A DNA stretch of 64,000 nt from Channallabes apus (GCA_030522415.1 CM060113.1:15304151-15368150), one strand, 5' to 3'. Numbered from the stretch's first letter, positions 1 through 11,380 are shown. The notes: generated from the sequence alone by a model not told the origin. A program made the numbers and translations.

Positions 1-52
<52 letters not shown>

Positions 53-70
53 CTCTCTCTCTCTCTCTCT
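1..70. repeat. (CA)n(CT)n microsatellite
   Basis: Pure CA dinucleotide run followed by about ten CT units. It starts at the window edge, so its true length is unknown. Confidence 0.97.
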
Positions 71-619
71 AAAGGAAACACTGCTCTGTCAAGATTCTTC
101 TCAAGGTTATAGTGCAGGGCCCGGTTTCTCGAAAGTTTCTTATCGCAAAGTAGTTCTTAAGTTGTACCTTAACCTCTCTCTTAACATTATCAAAGTCAAA
201 GTCAACTTTATTGTCAATTCTGCTACATGTACAGTGCATACATATAGAGAATCGAAATTACGTTACTCTCGCCCTAGTTACAAATAACACTGAAGAGGTT
301 TTAAAAAAAAAAAAAAAAAAAAAAAGACTTAAATAACACAAACTTAGAAAGGCAACAGAGGTGAGGTAATTTAGTTACTATCCTGCAAAAAGGGACAGTT
401 AACAACACAGAAGGCAGTTATGGAGAGAAACGGTACAGTGCAATTGGAATAGTGCAAGTGTGCTTATTTTAGTTGAAAAGAAAGTGACAAGTGACAACAT
501 AATGAGCTATATGAATCAGTAAACAAAATTGGAAATAAATCCAGTGAGAACAAGGAATGATTTTTTTATTTTTATTTTTTTCCCCACCGGTTTGAGGTAG
601 TGAGAGTACCAATGGTGCC

Positions 620-800
620 TGGAGCACAAAGTGACAGGTGCAAGTGTATGTGTGAGTGAGTGAGTGTGTGAGTTATTGTGAGTGTTGTGTGTCTGAGAGC
701 GCGTGTGTGTGTGTGAGGTTTTTGTGAGTGTTTGTCTGAGAGCGTGTGTGTGTGTGTGTGGTTGTGAGAGTGAGTGTGTGCGAGTGTGTGTGAAAAATGA
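620..800. repeat. GT/GAGT-rich simple sequence in LINE 3' UTR
   Basis: Runs of GTGTGT and GTGAGT units inside the Rex1-like 3' UTR. They create a spurious low-complexity His/Thr-rich frame on the other strand. Confidence 0.8.
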
Positions 801-805
801 AGGAG

Positions 806-3800
806 TCAGAGTATAACGGTTGGAGAGACCGAGGAGCACAGGGGAGGCAGAGCTGGAAGAGAGTTGAGCTTCCTGATCGCCTGATGGATGAAGCTGTTCT
901 TCAGTCTGCTTGTCCTGGCTTGGAGACTCCTTAGTCTCCTCCCTGATGGTAGCAGACTAAAGAAGCTCTGAGACGGGTGGGTAGGGTCACGGGCAATGTT
1001 GATTGCTTTTCGTGTGAGGCGGGTGTTGTAAATGTCCAGGAGGGGGGGGAGAGAGACACCAACGATCTTCTCAGCTGCTCTCACTATGCGCTGGAGAGTT
1101 TTCTGGCAGGACGCATTGCAGGCGCCGTACCACACAGTGATGCAGCTGGTCAGGATGCTCTCAATGGTGCCTCTGTAGAAGGTGCGCATGATGGGTGTCG
1201 GGGCTCCGGTTCTTCTCAGCTTACGGAGAAAGTAGAGACGCTGTTGAGCTTTCTTAGCTAGTGCTGCAGTGTTGATGGACCAGGAGAGATCTTCCGTCAT
1301 GTGCACACCCAGAAACTTGGTGCTCCTTACCCTCTCCACGATCGCACCATTGATGGACAGCGGAGAGTGTTGGGTGTAAGTTCTCCTGTAATCGACCACA
1401 ATCTCTTTTGTCTTTTCCACGTTCAGGGAGAGATTGTTGTCTGTGCACCACCTGGCCAGGCAGCTCACCTCGTTCCTGTAGTTAGTCTCATCATTGTTGC
1501 TAATGAGACCCACCACAGTCGTGTCGTCCGCAAACTTGATGAAGAGGTTGGAGTTGTGTGATGGTATGCAGTCGTGGGTCAGCAGCGTGAAGAGGAGGGG
1601 GCTCAGCACACATCCTTGGGGGGCCCCAGTGTTCAGCATGATGGTACTGGAAGAGTTGTTGGCAACCCGCACTGCCTGAGGTCTGCCAGTCAGGAAGTCC
1701 AGCAGCCAGTTGCACAGAGGGGTGCTGATCCCCAGCTGTATCAGTTTATGAGTGAGCTGTTGTGGGATGATTGTGTTGAACGCTGAGCTGAAGTCGATGA
1801 ACAGCATTCTAACATAGGAGTCTTTGTTTTCCAAGTGGGTGAGCGCTGAGTGGAGGGCCGTAGCAATGGCATCATCGGTTGAGCGATTGGACCGATAAGC
1901 AAACTGGAAGGGGTCCAGGGAGGGGGGGAGGGCAGTCTTGATCTGCTGCATGACTAGCCGTTCAAAGCACTTCATAATGATGGGAGTAAGTGCAACTGGG
2001 CGGAAGTCATTGAAACAGGAGGGAGATGTTTTCTTAGGTACTGGGATTATGGTGGTGGTTTTAAAGCATGTGGGGATAACAGCCTGACTCAGAGAGATGT
2101 TGAAAATGTCCGTAAAGACATTCGTGAGTTCCCCCGCACAGTCTCTCAATACTCGGCCCGGAATGTTGTCAGGACCCGGGGCCTTGCGCACGTTAATCCT
2201 GCGGAAGGATCTTCTCACGCTTTCTGAGGAAAGCGTCATCACTTGGTCGCCGGGCTGAGGTGGGTGTTTCTGTGTCGTGGTGCTGTTGTGGGTGTCAAAA
2301 CGGGCAAAGAATGCATTCAGCTCATTCAGCAGAGAGATAGAGCTGTCACATGTCCTCTGTGGCGGCTTGTAATCAGTGAGGGTCTGTATCCCTTGCCACA
2401 GACTCCGTGTGTCTCTGCTGTCGTTGAAGCGATGGGCAACACTCTTGGAGTACTGTCTCTTTGCCTTTTTGATGCTGCGAGACAGGTTGGCCCTAGCTGT
2501 CCTCAGGGCTGCTGCATCTCCAGATTTGAAGGCAGTGTTCCGTACCTTCATTAGTCTGTAGACCTCCTCTGTTAGCCACGGTTTTTGGTTAGCACGGACA
2601 GTGATGGTCTTTGTTACCGTTACATCATCAATGCACTTGTTGATGTAGGCAGTGACAGACTCTGTGTACTTCTGTAAGTCTGTGAGGTTGTTCTGAGTGG
2701 CAGCCTGTTTAAATACATCCCAGTCAGTGGTGCTAAAGCAGTCTTGGAGTGCCTCAGAAGACCCTTCCGGCCACACTTGTATCTGTTTGCAGACTGGTTT
2801 GGTGACTTTAACCAGTGGTCTGTATACAGGCATTAGCATGACAGTGATGTGGTCTGAGGCACCGAGGTGGGGGAGGGGTAGGGCTTTGTAAGCTCCTCTC
2901 TGAGTAGTGTAAACAAGGTCCAGTGTATTGTTTCCTCGTGTGGGAAAGTCTATGTGCTGTTGTATTTTTGGAAACACGTTTTTTAGGTCTGCATGATTAA
3001 AATCGCCAGCCAAGATGAGAAAAGCATCTGGATGATCTGTCTGCTGCTCACTGATGAGCTGGTAAAGTTCATTTAGTGCCTCACTCCTTTTGTTATTGGA
3101 GTTGGGGGGTACATATACAGCCCCGATTAAAATAGCTGAATATTCCCTCGGTAGATAGAATGGTCGACACTTGATGATCATAATCTCCACCAGAGAAGAG
3201 CAGTACTTACAGACCACCACTGCATCGCGACACCACGCATCACTGATGTAAACACAAAGTCCGCCGCCCTGGGTTTTACCGCTCTCAGCGAGAGCTCTGT
3301 CCGCACGGTAGCATGTTAGCTGGTCGAGCTGAACGGCGCTATCCGGGATGTTATTGTTGAGCCATGTTTCAGTGAAAACAAAAACACAACAGTCTCTTAC
3401 AGTCCTTAGGGTTGTGCGAAGAAGCTGAATATGGTCCAGTTTATTGTCCAAAGAGCGTACGTTAGCCAGTACAATGGTAGGAATAGCCGGCTTGTGTGGG
3501 TTAGCCGCTAGCCTAGCACGGACACCTCCGCGCTTTCCCCTCTTCTGCTTCCTTTCCCGCCGCCTGTGGCGCCTCCACTCTGGGCGGGGTGCCGGTGTGT
3601 GGGTCGGTGATGGCGAAGGCCTCCGGAGCAGACCGATGTCGCGCAGCTCATCCACGTTCGCTGGATTTAACTTAAAAACTGAGGATTTACCGATAACTAA
3701 CAAAAGCTCTCGACTGTATGTGCGTTTTAAGACAGATGGACGAGTTAAAGACATGCAAAGACACTGCGACTTACAAGACAAAAAACACGAAAACACAGTT

Positions 3801-3844
3801 GTGTTGGGGGAGAGAGAAGCCGCAGCATGTACACGCGCCGCCAT
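806..3844 (-). CDS. LINE endonuclease-reverse transcriptase (ORF2-like)
   Basis: An uninterrupted frame of about 1,010 residues encoding the replication enzyme of the surrounding LINE. The N-terminal third is a basic region followed by an apurinic-type endonuclease (TETWLN, then GDFNH, then SDH). The middle is reverse transcriptase with FIDFSSAFNT, GAPQGCVLSPLL and the catalytic box FADDTT. The C-terminal part has YFLRKLRR and LPSGRRLRSL. The frame is open up to a Met at 3877, but that ATG lies in a hairpin that is probably outside the element, so I prefer the Met at 3844. No stop or frameshift is visible, unlike most other elements here. Function by in-cis target-primed reverse transcription is family knowledge, and current activity is inference. 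Confidence 0.85.
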   Translation of the reverse strand: MAARVHAAASLSPNTTVFSCFLSCKSQCLCMSLTRPSVLKRTYSRELLLVIGKSSVFKLNPANVDELRDIGLLRRPSPSPTHTPAPRPEWRRHRRRERKQKRGKRGGVRARLAANPHKPAIPTIVLANVRSLDNKLDHIQLLRTTLRTVRDCCVFVFTETWLNNNIPDSAVQLDQLTCYRADRALAESGKTQGGGLCVYISDAWCRDAVVVCKYCSSLVEIMIIKCRPFYLPREYSAILIGAVYVPPNSNNKRSEALNELYQLISEQQTDHPDAFLILAGDFNHADLKNVFPKIQQHIDFPTRGNNTLDLVYTTQRGAYKALPLPHLGASDHITVMLMPVYRPLVKVTKPVCKQIQVWPEGSSEALQDCFSTTDWDVFKQAATQNNLTDLQKYTESVTAYINKCIDDVTVTKTITVRANQKPWLTEEVYRLMKVRNTAFKSGDAAALRTARANLSRSIKKAKRQYSKSVAHRFNDSRDTRSLWQGIQTLTDYKPPQRTCDSSISLLNELNAFFARFDTHNSTTTQKHPPQPGDQVMTLSSESVRRSFRRINVRKAPGPDNIPGRVLRDCAGELTNVFTDIFNISLSQAVIPTCFKTTTIIPVPKKTSPSCFNDFRPVALTPIIMKCFERLVMQQIKTALPPSLDPFQFAYRSNRSTDDAIATALHSALTHLENKDSYVRMLFIDFSSAFNTIIPQQLTHKLIQLGISTPLCNWLLDFLTGRPQAVRVANNSSSTIMLNTGAPQGCVLSPLLFTLLTHDCIPSHNSNLFIKFADDTTVVGLISNNDETNYRNEVSCLARWCTDNNLSLNVEKTKEIVVDYRRTYTQHSPLSINGAIVERVRSTKFLGVHMTEDLSWSINTAALAKKAQQRLYFLRKLRRTGAPTPIMRTFYRGTIESILTSCITVWYGACNASCQKTLQRIVRAAEKIVGVSLPPLLDIYNTRLTRKAINIARDPTHPSQSFFSLLPSGRRLRSLQARTSRLKNSFIHQAIRKLNSLPALPPLCSSVSPTVIL

Positions 3845-3950
3845 TCTAAAGATCATGCACCAAAGATTATGGTGCATTTCCCGAAACGTTCTTACGCTAA
3901 GTATCTCTTAGCTAAGTCACACGTTCGTAAGGTTGGTCTGGGTATATATA

Positions 3951-4165
3951 CAGTGGCTTGCAAAAGTATTCAGCCCCCTTGAACTTTTCCACATTTTGTC
4001 ACATTACAGCCACAAACATGAATCAATTTGATTGGAATTCCACGTGAAAGACCAATACAAAGTGTTGTCCACTTGAGAAGTGGATCGAAAATCATACATG
4101 ATTCCAAAAATTTTTACGAATAAATAACTGCAAAGTGGGGTGTGCGTAATTATTCAGCCCCCTTT
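3951..4165 (+). repeat. Left terminal inverted repeat of Tc1 element
   Basis: Pairs with 7795-8000 in inverted orientation: matching blocks are the tip and the internal CATACATGATTCCAAAA / TTTTGGAATCATGTATG pair. Confidence 0.9.
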
Positions 4166-4186
4166 GGTCCAGGGAAGCCGGTCAGA

Positions 4187-7100
4187 GTTCAATTCAATTC
4201 AATTTTATTTATATAGCGCTTTTAACAATGGTCATTGTCTCAAAGCAGCTTCACAAAAATTAAAGAAATTTAACAAAAAAATTATAATAATAATAATAAA
4301 AAATAAATACATTAAAAAAAATAATAATTATTATTATAATTATAGAAAAGAAAATAATTGGAAGTGTGGATGTGTGAGAAAAATGTGCAGATAATAATGA
4401 GACGAATTAATGAAATTTCTCTGATGAGCAAGCCAAGGGTGACGGCGACGGTGGCAAGAAAAAACTCCCTGAGATGGCATTAGGAAGAAACCTTGAGAGG
4501 AACCAGACTCAACAGGGAACCCATCCTCATTTGGGCGATAACAGATAGAAATTATATAACATCTTGTGTGTTGTGCAGGTGAAAATTCAATATGACAGAA
4601 ATTATTTAAATTGACATGAAGACCAGTTCAGCATAGGGACGAGTCAGTAGGTGCAGAGGGCAGATGAGGTCTGGATCACTGGAAGCACATGAGCAGCATC
4701 TGTAGCTCCAACCATCATAAAGCTGAATCCAGCTGGAGCTGGTCCTTCTCTGGATGCCTCAGGAACCTCGCAGGGTCGGCCTTTGTCTACTGAAGCTGGC
4801 AAAATTTCCCGATGCCTCGGGATGGGTAGAGAAATACAGAACAGATGGGGAGAATTAGCGTAGTTGCCATTCAGTATAGGTGTACTGGAGTATGAGATTA
4901 TGGGATGAGTTATGTGTATGCCAGATTAAAAAGATGCGTCTTGAGTCTACTTTTGAACTGAGAAACCGTGTCTGCTCCCCGAACACTGGAAGGCTATTCC
5001 AAAGCTTCGGAGCTAAATATGAAAAAGCCCTACCCGCTTTTGTAGATTTTGAAATTCTGGGAACTACCAGAAGTCCGGAGCTTTGTGATCTTAAGGCGCT
5101 TGGTGGATTGTAGCGCATCAGAAGACTGGTTAGGTATGTGGGAGCTAAACCATTTAAGGCCTTGTATGTAAGTAATACTATTTTGTAATTTATTCTAAAC
5201 TGAACAGGTAGCCAGTGCAGGGATGATAATATTGGGGTTATATGATCATATTTTCTGGATCTAGTGAGAACCCTGGCAGCTGCATTTTGGATTAACTGAA
5301 GCTTGTTTATTGAGGATGCAGGACAACCACCTAGTAATGCATTACAATAGTCCAGTCTGGAGGTCATGAATGCATGAACTAGTTTTTCTGCATCAGATAC
5401 GGATAAGATGTTCCTAAGTTTAGCAATATTTCGAAGATGGAAAAAGGCTGTTTTTGTGATATTTGAAATGTGATTTTCAAAAGACAAGTTACTGTCTAAT
5501 ATTACGCCCAGGTCTTTTACTGCTGAGCTGGTAGTAACAGTACATCCTTCTAAGCGCAGGCTGAATTGTGAAAGCTGTTGTGTGCTGGTTTTTGGGCCAA
5601 TAAGTAATATCTCTGTCTTATCTGAATTTAATAAAAGAAAGTTATTGGTCATCCAATCTTTTATGTCCTGGACACACTCAGTTAATCTAGACAACTTAGG
5701 TATTTCGTCTGGTTTAGTTGAGATATATAATTGGGTATCATCAGCATAACAATGGAAACTAATCCCATGTCTTCTAATGATGTTACCCAAGGGAAGCATG
5801 TATATTGAGAACAACAGAGGTCCTAAAACTGACCCCTTGGGACCCCATATTTCACTGGCATTACACCAGATGGTTCTCCATTTAGATCTACAAAATGGTA
5901 GCGATCAGACAGGTAAGATCTAAACCATTTTAATGCCTGTCCCTGAATACCTATATAATTTTGTAAGCGATCTATGAGAATATTATGATCTATAGTGTCG
6001 AATGCAGCACTAAGATCGAGCAGGACTAGCAATGAGATGCAGCCTTGGTCTGAAGCTAAAAACAAGTCGTTTGTAATCTTAACTAGTGCAGTTTCTGTGC
6101 TATGATGGGGCCTGAAACCTGACTGAAATTCTTCAAGGATGTTGTTATCCTGCAAGAATGTGCAAATTTGAGCTGATACTACTTTTTCTAGTATTTTTGA
6201 TATGAACGGAAGGTTTGAAATCGGTCTGTAATTTGTTATTTCATTCGCGTCCAAATTAGATTTTTTAAGAAGCGGCTTAATAACTGTTAACTTGAAAGGT
6301 TTAGGGACGTGACCTAGATGTAATGAAGAATTAATAATGTTTAGAAGTGGCTCTCCAACCGTAAGCATCACTTCTTTTAAAAATCTGGTTGGGATTGGGT
6401 CTAACAGGCACGTTGTTGATTTAGCCGAGGTGATAAGTTTATACAGCTCTTCCTGTCCTATACCTGTAAAGCAGTGAAAATCTAAATGTGAAGCTATAGG
6501 CTGAACTGGATCGTGAGATACTATTAGAGGTTGAACCTCCATTATTTTCTTCCTGATATTATTGATTTTTTCATTAAAGAAGTCCATAAAGTCTTCACTT
6601 CTAAACTGTGATGGGATACTCTCTGCTGGCATCTTAGGTTTTGTTAGGCGAGCCACTGTACTAAATAAGAACCTGGGATTGTTTTGGTTTCTTGCTATCA
6701 GTTGGCTAAGATGCTCAGTCCTAGCAGTTCTTAGAGCCTGTCTATAGCTGCACATACTGTCTTTATACGCAATTCGAAAAACTTCTAATTTAGTTTTCCT
6801 CCATTTCCGCTCGAGGTTACGGGTTGCTCTCTTTAGGGCGCGAGTATGACTGTTGTACCACGGTGCAAATGTTTTATCTCTGACTTTTTTTAATCTGATG
6901 GGAGCAACAGTGTCTAATGTACTGGTAAAAATAGTGCCCATGCTGCTAGTCACTTCATCTAGATCATCTGCATTTAGGGGTCTAATAAGAAATTGGGACA
7001 GATCCGGCAGATTACTTGTGAATCTGTCATTAGTAGTGGGATTCATATTTCTAACAGATTGATAACGTGGGGAGACACAGCTAATCTGTTCTACGGGTAG

Positions 7101-7390
7101 AGTATATGTCAGGAGGTGATGATCTGTGATATCATCACTTTGAGGTATGATCTCTATATTAGAGACATCTATACCATGGGATATAATTAAATCTAGCATA
7201 TGATTAAAGCGGTGAGTTGCTCCAATTATATTTTGCTTAACCCCAAAGGAATTTAGTAAATCCATAAATGTGAGTGCTAAAGCGTCGTTAGCATCATCTA
7301 CATGAATGTTAAAGTCTCCTACTATCAACACTTTCTCAGAGTTAACCAATAGGTCTGATAGCAGATGTCCAAATTCTTTAAGAAAATCAA
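4187..7390 (-). mobile_element. L2-clade LINE, 5'-truncated
   Basis: Minus-strand LINE. The 3' end (low coordinates) has the TTCAATTCAATTTTATTTAT tail and the conserved fish L2-type 3' UTR (a stretch reading aaaaaactccctgagatggc is visible at 4460-4480). The 5' end cuts into the endonuclease domain at about 7390, where Tc1 sequence resumes. The 5' truncation is normal for target-primed insertion. It lies wholly inside the Tc1 element at 3951-8000, so it is the younger of the two. Confidence 0.9.
4855..7390 (-). pseudogene. L2 endonuclease-RT, one frameshift, N-terminus missing
   Basis: Two frames, 7390-5823 then 5814-4855, cover one L2 polyprotein. The first holds the end of the endonuclease (VLIVGDFNIHVDD, then DITDHHLL) and the RT fingers and palm up to LLDLSAAFDTIDHNIL and YGVPRG. 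The second continues with FSIYMLPLG, the catalytic [10 protein letters not shown] and a C-terminal region with [10 protein letters not shown]. The join near 5815-5822 is a single frameshift within the conserved GVPRGS-LGP region, so the copy is nearly intact apart from that and its truncated start. The first 20 or so codons of the upstream open frame are Tc1 sequence read antisense and are not part of the LINE. Confidence 0.88.
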
Positions 7391-7399
7391 AGAGTTGAT

Positions 7400-7738
7400 G
7401 GGAAGATGGATGGAGCCAAATACAGGGCAATCTTGGAAGAAACCCTCTTGGAGTCTGCAAAAGATTTCAGACTGGGGTGGAGGTTCACCTTCCAGCAGGA
7501 CAACGACTCTAAACATAAAGCCAGGGCAACAATGGAATGGTTTAAAACAAAACATATCCATGTGTTAGAATGGCCCAGTCAAAGTCCAGATCTAAATCCA
7601 ATCGAGAATCTGTGGCAAGAACTGAAAACTGCTGTTCACAAACGCTGTCCATCTAATCTACCTGAGCTGGTGCTGTTTTGCAAAGAAGAATGGGCAAGGA
7701 TTTCAGTTGCTAGCAAAGCTGGTAGAGACATACCCTAA
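7400..7738 (+). pseudogene. Tc1 transposase, C-terminal fragment
   Basis: Reads from [12 protein letters not shown] through the second catalytic Asp ([11 protein letters not shown]) to the catalytic Glu ([15 protein letters not shown]) of a DD34E transposase, ending IP-stop. The DNA-binding helix-turn-helix half and the first catalytic Asp are absent, being replaced by the L2 insertion and its associated deletion. Confidence 0.88.
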
Positions 7739-7794
7739 AAGACTGGCAGTAATTGCAGCAAAAGGTAGTTCTACAAAGTATTGACTCAGGTGGC

Positions 7795-8000
7795 TGAATA
7801 ATTACACAAACCCCACTTTTCAGTTATTTATTTGTAAAAAATTTTGGAATCATGTATGATTTTCGTTCCACTTCTCACGTGTACACCACTTTGTATTGGT
7901 CTTTCATGTGGAATTCCAATAAAATTGATTCATGTTTGTGGCTGTAATGTGACAAAATGTGGAAAAGTTCAAGGGGGCCGAATACTTTTGCAAGCCACTG
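7795..8000 (-). repeat. Right terminal inverted repeat of Tc1 element
   Basis: Inverted partner of 3951-4165, ending at the TA target at 8001-8002. Confidence 0.9.
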
Positions 8001-8002
8001 TA

Positions 8003-8354
8003 TATAGTTTGTGGAGCAGTGCAAAACTCCATGGAGTTTAAATTTTTTATTTTTATTTTGCGCAAATGGGTGGAGAACCACCGGCTTCTTAAACACTGGA
8101 ACAATCGATAGTACTGTTACTCAAGAGGGAAAAAGGTTCCTCTAAATACCACTATGCCAGTTTTTAAGAAAGACCCAAATTACTCTGCACAAACTTATTT
8201 CATAACTATTGTTAGGTGTTTACTACCATCATACATTTACATAGCAATTTGCTGTCACTGTAGAAATCTCCTCTCATAAATACACTTTGAGTAAGACTTT
8301 TTGAAATTCCCTGAATTGAGACACCAGAGCTTTTTGGCAAAGAAATCTCTGGCT
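8003..8354. other. Unassigned AT-rich interval between two Tc1 elements
   Basis: I see no open frame, repeat end or RNA-like sequence here. It may belong to the decayed end of Tc1-A. Confidence 0.5.
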
Positions 8355-8630
8355 ATTTTGTACAAACCTGCAGTGTCCTATGTAAAAAAAATAATTGCCC
8401 CTAAACCTAATAACCAGTTGAACCACCACTGGTGGCAACAACAGCTACGAAGCGTTTCCCAAAAATTAGTCTTTCACATTACTGAGTTAGTTTTACACCA
8501 CACAAAACAGGATGTATATACCCTCCAAAAATACTTTAAAAATAACTTATGTCTTATCAGCCAACAGAATCTTTGTCCAAATATCTTGAGGATAATCAAG
8601 AAGTTCTTCGAAAAATGTGAGGTGAGCCTC

Positions 8631-8800
8631 GATGCTGCGTGAAAACGCTATGGGAACACCTTGTCATGTTGCCGGTTGTGAAGCATGTGTGTATCAAACA
8701 CGCCAAATTTTGGCCTATATATCCTCGGTCAGGTGACGTCATCAGATGAGATGCACCTGAGGTTATAAATAGGAGTGATCCGGAAACATTCCTCAAATTC
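8631..8800 (+). repeat. DIRS left inverted terminal repeat
   Basis: Reverse complement of 12640-12800 with about one mismatch per 20-25 bases. Truncated at its outer edge. Confidence 0.88.
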
Positions 8801-8999
8801 TTTGTCTTCACCTTTTCTTCTGAGTTCTCATCGGATCGGGAAAATCCGTTCTCAAACGCGCCCTGCGCTTCTTGAATGGGTAAGGATAAACATCCTCTCT
8901 TGCTTCCGTGGAGATGGAAATAGCCTCCATACTAAGCACTGGGAAAACATTAAACGACAGTTTCTGTCGGGTGGCCGGGGGTCGAAGCTTCATGACGCT

Positions 9000-10080
9000 C
9001 TGTCTTTCCCCTCTTAGCTCTCTCCATGTGAGTTAACCCTTTCATGGAGTAAGCTGTATTATCCCGTGTTTTCCTGACATCAACTTATTTATTCTCTTAA
9101 ATATAATTAATGTGGAAGCGCGGAGTTATATGATGATTCCCAGATAGAAGAGATGCTTTACATCTCTCTCCTGGGGCATCATCCTTCCTGAAAAGTTAAT
9201 ACTTCCTTCAAGCTGTGTAGACTTTCATCTTCCCTGGAAGGAAAAGCTTTTCAGGCAGCAGGTCAGGTTGCTGCTCCATTGCACACCATGGCGGTGTTCC
9301 AGGCTACCACGCTGACTGGCTGAGAGACTTGAGCACTGGCGGGGCTCTTCAGATAGGGCATATTGGAATTACGCCGGGCCACAGACTTGTCTCTGCGTGC
9401 AAGAAAGGAAGAGGGCTCGTGCTATCGGACGTTTTATGGCTGTGATGGGGTTTCGCGCGGAGGCACTTTTGGTTGAATTTCAGGCGCATCAAGGATAAGA
9501 GTCTTCTGGCCTGTTTGGCGATATCGTTAACTCGGTCGCCACTAGGTTCATTAGGCGAAGTTATATATAACAAGCCTTCGGGAAATTCCTTCCCCGCCAT
9601 GCTCAAGAGTCGGGACTGTCGGCCGCCCAGTCTCGACTGAGTCTGACTCTGGCGAGGCGTGAAACACAAGGAGTGTGTTTTTGAACCTGCCACCCCTCGT
9701 AAAGATTGTGGTGCGATGCGCCTCACTATCCGCCTCAAAAAGGTCAGACTGGCATATTGTCTTCTTCACAAAGAAGCCCTGAGGTTCATGTGCCCAGAAC
9801 CATGGGGGTGGCCCCCCAATGGGGAGAGGCACGCAGAATTCCTTTCAAGAATTAAGTGTTCTCCCTGACACCCCCAGGAGGTTCTTGCTCCGCCACCGCT
9901 GGTGTTTCCAGTCTCCAATAAAGTGTTAGTTCTTCGTTTTTTCCTGCCATGTTTCAGGATGCCGAACATCTAACACCCCCCCCCCCACCCCGTTTAACCC
10001 GCCGAAACTTTGCCCCTTTCTGAGAAACTGGCAGCGTGGAAGCTACTGCCAAGTATATCTCCATACAGTTTCAAAATGTT
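9000..10080 (+). pseudogene. DIRS 5' coding region, degenerate
   Basis: No long sense frame remains. The end of the block reads in plus-strand frame as LSEKLAAWKLLPSIS, which matches the run-up to the DIRS RT domain. The gag-like part cannot be assigned with confidence. Confidence 0.45.
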
Positions 10081-10084
10081 TCAA

Positions 10085-10604
10085 AATGTTGACTGTCAAA
10101 GTGATTGCTCTCAAATCCTACCAAGTGATTGATTTGTGACAATCGATTGAAGGACGATTTGTTAGTTATGCATCCATTTTGACAATTGTAAGTTGGTCTG
10201 TGATGTCATTCCACTATGACATGTATTTGTATGACTATTGCATGATAGAAAAGTCAGTTTAGATGCAGAAGGCAAAACACAAGCTTTTGACCGTAAGCTC
10301 GTCGTAAGCAGATATATACAGTAAAAGTGTTGTTATATACGTAAGCTAAGAATGTAAGATACAGCAACTAGGTTGTTGTAACCGTAAGCTACCCGTAAGC
10401 AGATATACAACAAAAGTGTTGTTATATGCGTAAGAAATTTATAAGATACAGCAACTGGTGTTGTAATCACAGTGGATTTACTCAAGACGACTATATGAAG
10501 CGTTGATTCTTTGATGCTGACAAAATAAACTACAAGAGACAAAGAGATCGGACTTCTGTTGTGTGAGTGAAACTTTGAACCAAAGCTACGCGTCAAAATT
10601 CTAC
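10085..10604 (+). mobile_element. Solo LTR of a BEL/Pao relative
   Basis: Reverse-complement similarity to the LTRs at 13413-14033 and its four sisters (shared stretches include gacaaaataaactacaagag and gatcggacttctgt). It is in plus orientation, opposite to the array, and clearly more diverged. It interrupts the DIRS RT; the left edge is approximate. Confidence 0.75.
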
Positions 10605-11380
10605 ATTTCAGTTCGCTTTCAGGGGCGAGGCTTACCAGTATCGGGTTCTTCCATTTGGTTTAGCTCACCCGCACATATATAAAATGAATGGATGTATTGA
10701 ATTACAGTACATAGACGACTGGCTGGCCAGTCTCAGTAGCTAGCGCTTCGACATCAGCATGTCGTCCTAGCTCATCTTTGGTTCTAGGATTGAGACCCAA
10801 AAGTAAACGAATCCATTCTACAAGGTAATCAAGCTAGACCAGAAAGTGATCATCACTTTCAGAAATCTTAGCTCTCATGGCAGCTGTATCCACGGTGACA
10901 CCCTTGGGCCTTCTGCACATGAGAACATTTCTAGTTGTGGACAAGACAGGGGATTTCACTCTAGGGCCAATCCCCAATGAAGGTTACGCGCCAAGTGCTC
11001 CGTACCCTTCCTATGTGGTTCAAGACCCCGGTTTCTGACTCTGGGTCCCACTCTAAGTTCGTCTTTTCGTCACGGATGCTAATGACAGACGCTTCCCTCA
11101 CGGGCCGGGGTGCGGTCTTAGATGACCGTCCAGCCCAAGGGAGCTGAAGAGGCCTTCTTCTCGCGCGGCACATCAATTGCCTCGAAATGATGGCTGAATT
11201 TCTGGCCCTAAAGCACTTCCTCCAGCAGTTGAGAGGCTACCATGTCCTAATGCGGATGGACTACACTATGGTAGTCTCATATATTATCACCAGGGTTGAC
11301 TGTGCTCGCGCCGCTATACAGCTAGCGAACCAGGTTCCTCTCCCTCAGGGTGATTTACATTTCAGGGCATATGAATGAGG
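10605..11380 (+). pseudogene. DIRS reverse transcriptase and RNase H, broken
   Basis: Resumes directly after the solo LTR with FQFAFRGEAYQYRVLPFGL, the RT segment before the active site. The catalytic box reads YIDDWL near 10710, followed by an in-frame stop. The connection LGLLHMRTF (about 10908) and the RNase H-like stretch LALKHFLQQLRG (about 11202) follow in order. The N-terminal RT part is missing, several frame changes occur, and the copy cannot encode a functional enzyme. Confidence 0.75.

Larger units (their letters stand above)
190..3860 (-). mobile_element. Rex1/CR1-group LINE, nearly full length
   Basis: A minus-strand non-LTR retrotransposon. From its 5' end (high coordinates) it has a long endonuclease-RT frame, then a 3' UTR with GT-rich simple sequence, ending in an AAAGTCAAAGTCAAC tail near 190. 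The RT contains FSSAFNT, the motif I associate with fish Rex1 elements, so I place it in the Rex1/Babar branch of the CR1 group. Its flanks on both sides (about 121-165 and 3870-3915) carry a related direct motif (cggtttctcgaaag / gcatttcccgaaac), suggesting insertion in or beside an older repeat. No clear target-site duplication could be read. Confidence 0.8.
3951..8000 (+). mobile_element. Tc1-type transposon carrying an L2 LINE
   Basis: The left end starts CAGTGGCTTGCAAAAGTATT and the right end is its reverse complement (AATACTTTTGCAAGCCACTG), each flanked by TA (3949-3950 and 8001-8002), the Tc1/mariner target. Long inverted repeats of about 200 bases run inward from each end. Only the C-terminal part of the transposase survives (about 7400-7738). 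The N-terminal part between the left repeat and the L2 insertion is missing, so the copy was internally deleted at or before the L2 insertion. Confidence 0.92.

Noticed and set aside
516..839. 107-residue minus-strand frame rich in Thr/His/Ser
   Set aside because: It is a translation of the GT/GAGT simple sequence in the LINE 3' UTR, not a gene.
3444..3911. 155-residue plus-strand frame
   Set aside because: Antisense of the LINE 5' coding region; no domain and wrong strand for the element.
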